Position numbers and translations under genes: made by a program | Assembly: GCA_016199545.1 (NCBI GenBank) | Contig: JACQGN010000169.1 | Span: 1 to 36,065, forward strand | DNA: 36,065 nt | Origin: Betaproteobacteria bacterium | GTDB taxonomy: Bacteria; Pseudomonadota; Gammaproteobacteria; Burkholderiales; SG8-41 | Direction: 5' to 3' | Shown: positions 32,763 through 36,065 of the stretch, piece after piece | Numbering within the stretch: position 1 is the first letter of the stretch | Layout of the letters: the number at the start of each line of letters is the position of its first letter | The notes under the pieces: generated by a model | What the model was told of the DNA's origin: nothing | Database searches by the model: none | What the model saw: only the letters and a program-made list of their open reading frames with translations

Positions 32763-34073
32763 GTGACTGACGAGGCGCTGCCGCAGCGCTGGCTGCGCCG
32801 GCTGGTGGAGGTGCGGTCGCACGAAGTGCGCGCACTTCTCTGGTCGTTCGCCTACTTCTTCTTCCTGCTCGCCGGCTACTACGTGCTGCGCCCGCTGCGC
32901 GACGAGATGGGCATCGCCGGCGGCGTGCGCGCGCTGCCGTGGCTCTTCACCGCGACCTTCCTCGTCCTGCTGGCGGCGATACCGCTTTACGGCGCGCTGG
33001 TGGCCCGGCTGCCGCGGCGTCGCTTCATCCCCGCGGTGTACCATTTTTTCGTCGTCAATATCGCGATCTTCTGGCTGCTGCTCACCCTCGATATCGAGAA
33101 GGTTCACGTCGCACGGGTTTTCTTCGTCTGGATCAGCGTGTTCAACCTGTTCGTGGTGTCGGTGTTCTGGTCGTTCATGGCGGATCTCTTCGCCGCCGAG
33201 CAGGGCAAGCGGCTGTTCGGCTTCATCGCGGCCGGCGGATCGGCCGGCGCGCTGCTGGGGCCGACCGTCACGGTGGGACTTGCAGCGCCGCTCGGTCCCG
33301 TCAACCTGCTGATCGTCGCCGCGCTGCTGCTGGAGGGGGCGGTGTGGTGCGCCCGCCGGCTGGCGCGATTCGCACCGCGGCGGGAGGACGCAGGCAATAG
33401 CGGCGGCGCGGCCGGGACGCCCCAGGCGCGCGCGGACGCAAACGCACTCGGCGGAAACTGGATCGCCGGCATCGTCATGGTGTTGCGTTCGCCATACCTC
33501 GCCGGCATCGCGCTGTGGGTGGCGCTGCTGTCGCTGCTGGGAACGTTTCTTTACTTCCAGCAGGCGAACATCGTCGCCGCCGCCTCGGACGATCCCGCGG
33601 TGCGCACCCGTATCTTCGCCACCATCGACCTCGTCGTCGGAATTCTCACCATCCTCGTGCAGTTCTGCGCGACCGGGCGGCTGATCGTGCGCTTCGGCGT
33701 GGGCGCGGCCGCGGCGTTCCTGCCCCTGGTTTTCGGTTTGGGTTTCGCGGTGCTTGCGCTCGTCCCCACGCTGGCCGTGGTCATCGCGTTCCAGGCGCTC
33801 CAGCGCACCGCGAACTTCGCCCTCTCCAACCCCGCTCGTGAAATTCTCTTTACCGTGGCCGGGCGGGAGGAGAAGTACAAAGCGAAAAACGTGATCGACG
33901 GCGTCGTTTTTCGCGGCAGCGACGCGGTGGCGGGGTGGATCTTCGAGAGCCTGCGGGCGCTCGGGCTGGCCCTGCCGGCGATTTCGCTCGCCGCGGTGCC
34001 GATGGCGGCGCTCTGGTTCGTTCTCGCACTGGCGCTCGGCCGCGGCCACGAGAGGCGCGCTCAGCGGATATAA
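32763..34073 (+). CDS. ATP/ADP-translocase-like (TLC/MFS-type) transporter
   Basis: The product is 436 residues with about 11-12 membrane helices. YYVLRPLRDEMG near residue 40 and YKAKNVIDGVVFRGSD near residue 380 are the marks of the nucleotide-transporter-like (TLC) branch related to the MFS; free-living proteobacteria carry such proteins with unknown substrates. The start is GTG at 32763, the longest open start; the ribosome site is weak (AGGAC about 9 bases upstream), so a slightly later start is possible. A hydrophilic Gly/Ala linker near residues 210-235 joins the two helix bundles. The stop codon lies within the TATAAT of the next gene. There is no evident link to the giant-protein system. 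Confidence 0.75.
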   Translation: MTDEALPQRWLRRLVEVRSHEVRALLWSFAYFFFLLAGYYVLRPLRDEMGIAGGVRALPWLFTATFLVLLAAIPLYGALVARLPRRRFIPAVYHFFVVNIAIFWLLLTLDIEKVHVARVFFVWISVFNLFVVSVFWSFMADLFAAEQGKRLFGFIAAGGSAGALLGPTVTVGLAAPLGPVNLLIVAALLLEGAVWCARRLARFAPRREDAGNSGGAAGTPQARADANALGGNWIAGIVMVLRSPYLAGIALWVALLSLLGTFLYFQQANIVAAASDDPAVRTRIFATIDLVVGILTILVQFCATGRLIVRFGVGAAAAFLPLVFGLGFAVLALVPTLAVVIAFQALQRTANFALSNPAREILFTVAGREEKYKAKNVIDGVVFRGSDAVAGWIFESLRALGLALPAISLAAVPMAALWFVLALALGRGHERRAQRI

Positions 34074-34074
34074 T
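34069..34074 (+). promoter_or_regulatory. -10 box (TATAAT) overlapping the transporter stop codon
   Basis: TATAAT at 34069-34074 contains the TAA stop (34071-34073) of the transporter gene and lies 23 bases before the ATG of the FAH-family gene. No -35 element is clear. The same core with CG-rich flanks appears upstream of the SapC gene. Confidence 0.5.
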
Positions 34075-34097
34075 CGCCGTCAGCACAAGGATTCTTC

Positions 34098-34982
34098 ATG
34101 CGATTAGTCACTTTCTCGGATGACCGGGCCGCTCGCGTCGGCGTGCATGACACGGCATCCGCCACTATCGTCGACCTCGCGGCCACCACGCGCCTGCCGC
34201 GCGAGATGACCGCCTTTGTCGCGCTCGGCGGGAAAGGCCTGCAGCGGGCGCGCCGCGCGCTGAAAAGCGGCGCGGGACGCATCCCCTTCGCCTCGGTCAC
34301 GCTGCTCGCGCCGTTTCCCCGCCCGGCGAAGAACATCCTGTGCGTTGGAAAAAACTACCATGACCACGCCCGCGAGTTTCAGGCGAGCGGCGTCGACGCG
34401 ACCGGCAAGGAGACCATCCCCGAAGTGCCGATCATCTTCACCAAGTGGCCGAACTCGGTGATCGGGCCCGGCGTGCCGATCCCGGCAGGGAACGACTACA
34501 CCGACTCCACCGACTACGAGGGTGAACTCACCGTCGTGATCGGCGGGGGCGGGCGCAACATTGCGGCGCGGGACGCGTTCGACCACGTCTATGGCTACAC
34601 CATCGTCAACGACGTGAGCGCGCGCACGCTCCAGAACCGCCACCGGCAGTGGTTCCTCGGCAAGAGCCTGGACGGCTATTGCCCGATGGGCCCGTGCCTG
34701 CTGACTGCCGACGAAGTGAAGGAGGTGGGCGAGATGCGGCTGACGACGCGCGTCAACGGCGCGGTGCGCCAGAACGCGCTGGTGAGCCAGCTGATCTTCG
34801 ACATCCCGAACCTGATCGAGACGATTTCGCGCGTGATGACGCTGGAACCCGGCGATATCATCGCAACGGGTACGTGCGCCGGGGTGGGCATCGGTTTCGA
34901 TCCGCCGAAGTACCTGAAAAAGGGCGACGTGGTGGCGGTCACGATCGACCCGATCGGCACGCTCGAGAATCCCGTTGGCTGA
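34098..34982 (+). CDS. Fumarylacetoacetate hydrolase (FAH) family protein
   Basis: The product is 294 residues, a cytosolic enzyme of the FAH fold. The conserved core starts at KNILCVGKNYHDHARE. The metal ligands are E141 and E143 in DYEGEL and D172 in NDVSAR. The C-terminal part has GDIIATGT.AGVG and GD.V.V.IDPIGTLENPV. Members cleave C-C bonds in acylpyruvates or isomerise and decarboxylate ring-cleavage products of aromatic acids; the exact substrate cannot be told. AAGGA lies six bases before the ATG. The next gene begins 23 bases after the stop, so the two probably form an operon for uptake and breakdown of an organic acid. Confidence 0.9.
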   Translation: MRLVTFSDDRAARVGVHDTASATIVDLAATTRLPREMTAFVALGGKGLQRARRALKSGAGRIPFASVTLLAPFPRPAKNILCVGKNYHDHAREFQASGVDATGKETIPEVPIIFTKWPNSVIGPGVPIPAGNDYTDSTDYEGELTVVIGGGGRNIAARDAFDHVYGYTIVNDVSARTLQNRHRQWFLGKSLDGYCPMGPCLLTADEVKEVGEMRLTTRVNGAVRQNALVSQLIFDIPNLIETISRVMTLEPGDIIATGTCAGVGIGFDPPKYLKKGDVVAVTIDPIGTLENPVG

Positions 34983-35005
34983 CAACCGAAAGACGAGGAG
35001 GAGAC

Positions 35006-35989
35006 ATGAAGAAAGTACTTGCGATCGCCCTGATGCTCGCGGGCGGGATTGCCACCGTGGATGCACCCGCCCAGGAGACCTTTCCGGGGCGCGCGATCAC
35101 GATGATCGTGCCGTTCCCGCCCGGGGGGGTGGCCGATACCACCGCGCGGCCCACCGCTGCCGCGATGGAAAAGCTGCTCAAGCAGTCGATCGCGGTCGTC
35201 AACCGGCCGGGCGCGGGCGGCGCTGTCGGCAACGCCGCGGTCGCCAATGCGAAGCCCGACGGTTACACCATAGGGATGGTGCTTTCCAGCATCTCGGTCA
35301 TCCCGGCCGCCGACGAACTGTTCAACCGCAAGCCCGCCTATTCGCTCGACCAGCTCGACGCCCTGGCGCTGATTTCGGCCGATCCGACGATACTGGTCGT
35401 GCATCCGTCGCTGCCGGTGAAATCCCTCAAGGAACTCGTGGCGCTGGCGCGCGCGAAGGCCGGCGAAATGTCGTACTCGACCTCGGGTACCTACGGCGCG
35501 TTGCACATGCCGATGGAAATGTTCCTGCACGCGACCAAGCTCAAGATGCGCGCCGTGCATACGACGGGCGGGGGGCCGGCAATCACCACCCTGCTCGGCG
35601 GGCACGTCACCATGACCGCCGGTGGTCCCGCGGCCATAAGCGGGCACGTCAAGGGCGACAAGCTCCGCACCATCGTGAGCTGGGGAGAGAACCGCCATCC
35701 CGCCTATCCCGCGGTACCGACGTTCAAGGAACTCGGCTACAAGGAAGTCGTGTACTACATCTGGGCGGGAATGGTCGTGCCCAAGGGCGTGCCGGAAGGG
35801 GTCATGAAGGTGCTGCGCGATGCCGCACGCAAGGTGGCGGCGGATCCCGATTTCAAGAATGCGATGGGCAGGGTGAACTCACCCGTCCAGTACATGGATG
35901 CGCCCGAGTTCAGGAAATACTGGGATGCGGACGCCAAGCGGCTGGCCGCGCTGGTCAGTGTGGTGGGCAAGGTCGAGGCCAAGAAGTGA
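35006..35989 (+). CDS. Tripartite tricarboxylate transporter (Bug-type) substrate-binding protein
   Basis: The product is 327 residues with a signal peptide of about 22 residues (MKKVLAIALMLAGGIA, ending APAQ). The mature part starts FPGRAITMIVPFPPGGVADT, typical of Bug/TctC receptors, and continues with NRPGAGGAVGNAAVANAKPDG and GTYGALHMPMEMF. These periplasmic receptors bind carboxylates for TctAB-type carriers and are very abundant in Burkholderiales. The ribosome site GAGGAGGAG (34995-35003) is strong. It follows the FAH-family gene closely. No membrane subunits are in view, as is usual for orphan Bug receptors. Confidence 0.93.
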   Translation: MKKVLAIALMLAGGIATVDAPAQETFPGRAITMIVPFPPGGVADTTARPTAAAMEKLLKQSIAVVNRPGAGGAVGNAAVANAKPDGYTIGMVLSSISVIPAADELFNRKPAYSLDQLDALALISADPTILVVHPSLPVKSLKELVALARAKAGEMSYSTSGTYGALHMPMEMFLHATKLKMRAVHTTGGGPAITTLLGGHVTMTAGGPAAISGHVKGDKLRTIVSWGENRHPAYPAVPTFKELGYKEVVYYIWAGMVVPKGVPEGVMKVLRDAARKVAADPDFKNAMGRVNSPVQYMDAPEFRKYWDADAKRLAALVSVVGKVEAKK

Positions 35990-36000
35990 CCGGGAAGGGC

Positions 36001-36035
36001 GTGAACCGTGACTGGTGAGGCGTGATTCGGTGAGG
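36001..36035. repeat. Short heptad repeat run
   Basis: Five successive 7-base units, four of them starting GTGA, lie just after the binding-protein gene. They resemble the units of the inverted element at 32635-32747. The run may be part of a larger element that is cut by the window edge. Confidence 0.4.
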
Positions 36036-36039
36036 TAAA

Positions 36040-36058
36040 CCCCCGGCTCTGCCGGGGG
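36040..36058. terminator. Strong GC hairpin after the binding-protein gene
   Basis: CCCCCGGC TCT GCCGGGGG is an 8-base perfect stem with a 3-base loop, about 50 bases after the stop at 35989. It may end transcription, but no T-run follows before the window ends, so a dispersed palindromic repeat is equally possible. Confidence 0.45.
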
Positions 36059-36065
36059 ACTCCGC

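Overview
The window is GC-rich, densely coded DNA from a Gram-negative bacterium. It is most likely a betaproteobacterium of Burkholderiales-like type. This rests on a Bug/TTT-type periplasmic binding protein, a fumarylacetoacetase-family hydrolase, periplasmic HlyD-type adaptors and TATAAT-like -10 boxes inside GC-rich DNA; it is an inference, because no rRNA or marker gene is present.

About two thirds of the window (2-23731) is one reading frame, open through the left edge. It encodes at least 7,909 residues of a giant, apparently cysteine-free surface or secreted protein. From left to right it holds a long glycine/alanine-rich beta-solenoid with about 55-65-residue repeats, several small beta modules that recur, EF-hand-like calcium loops, Calx-beta-like domains, an RTX-like calcium-binding block, two concanavalin/LamG-like domains and a C-terminal metzincin (matrixin-like) protease domain. 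The N-terminus and any export signal lie outside the window.

Downstream comes a SapC-family gene (24005-24811). After it is a tight operon (24958-31352): a DUF3467 protein, a protein with two GAF-like domains, a membrane anchor and an HlyD adaptor, a PqqD-like/M50 site-2 protease/HlyD fusion, and a shortened SecA-like ATPase whose start overlaps the preceding stop. A separate periplasmic HlyD-type adaptor is encoded on the minus strand (31695-32510). A decayed 3' end of a second adaptor gene and palindromic intergenic repeats lie between it and the SecA-like gene. I read 2-32510 as a candidate dedicated export, processing and anchoring system for the giant protein. No HlyB-type ABC transporter, TolC-type channel or SecY is visible here, so the route is unproven.

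The right end (32763-35989) looks like an ordinary chromosomal flank: an ATP/ADP-translocase-like MFS transporter, an FAH-family hydrolase and a TTT-family substrate-binding protein. Two heptad-repeat elements and one strong hairpin mark the intergenic spaces there. I saw no tRNA, rRNA, CRISPR array or insertion sequence.
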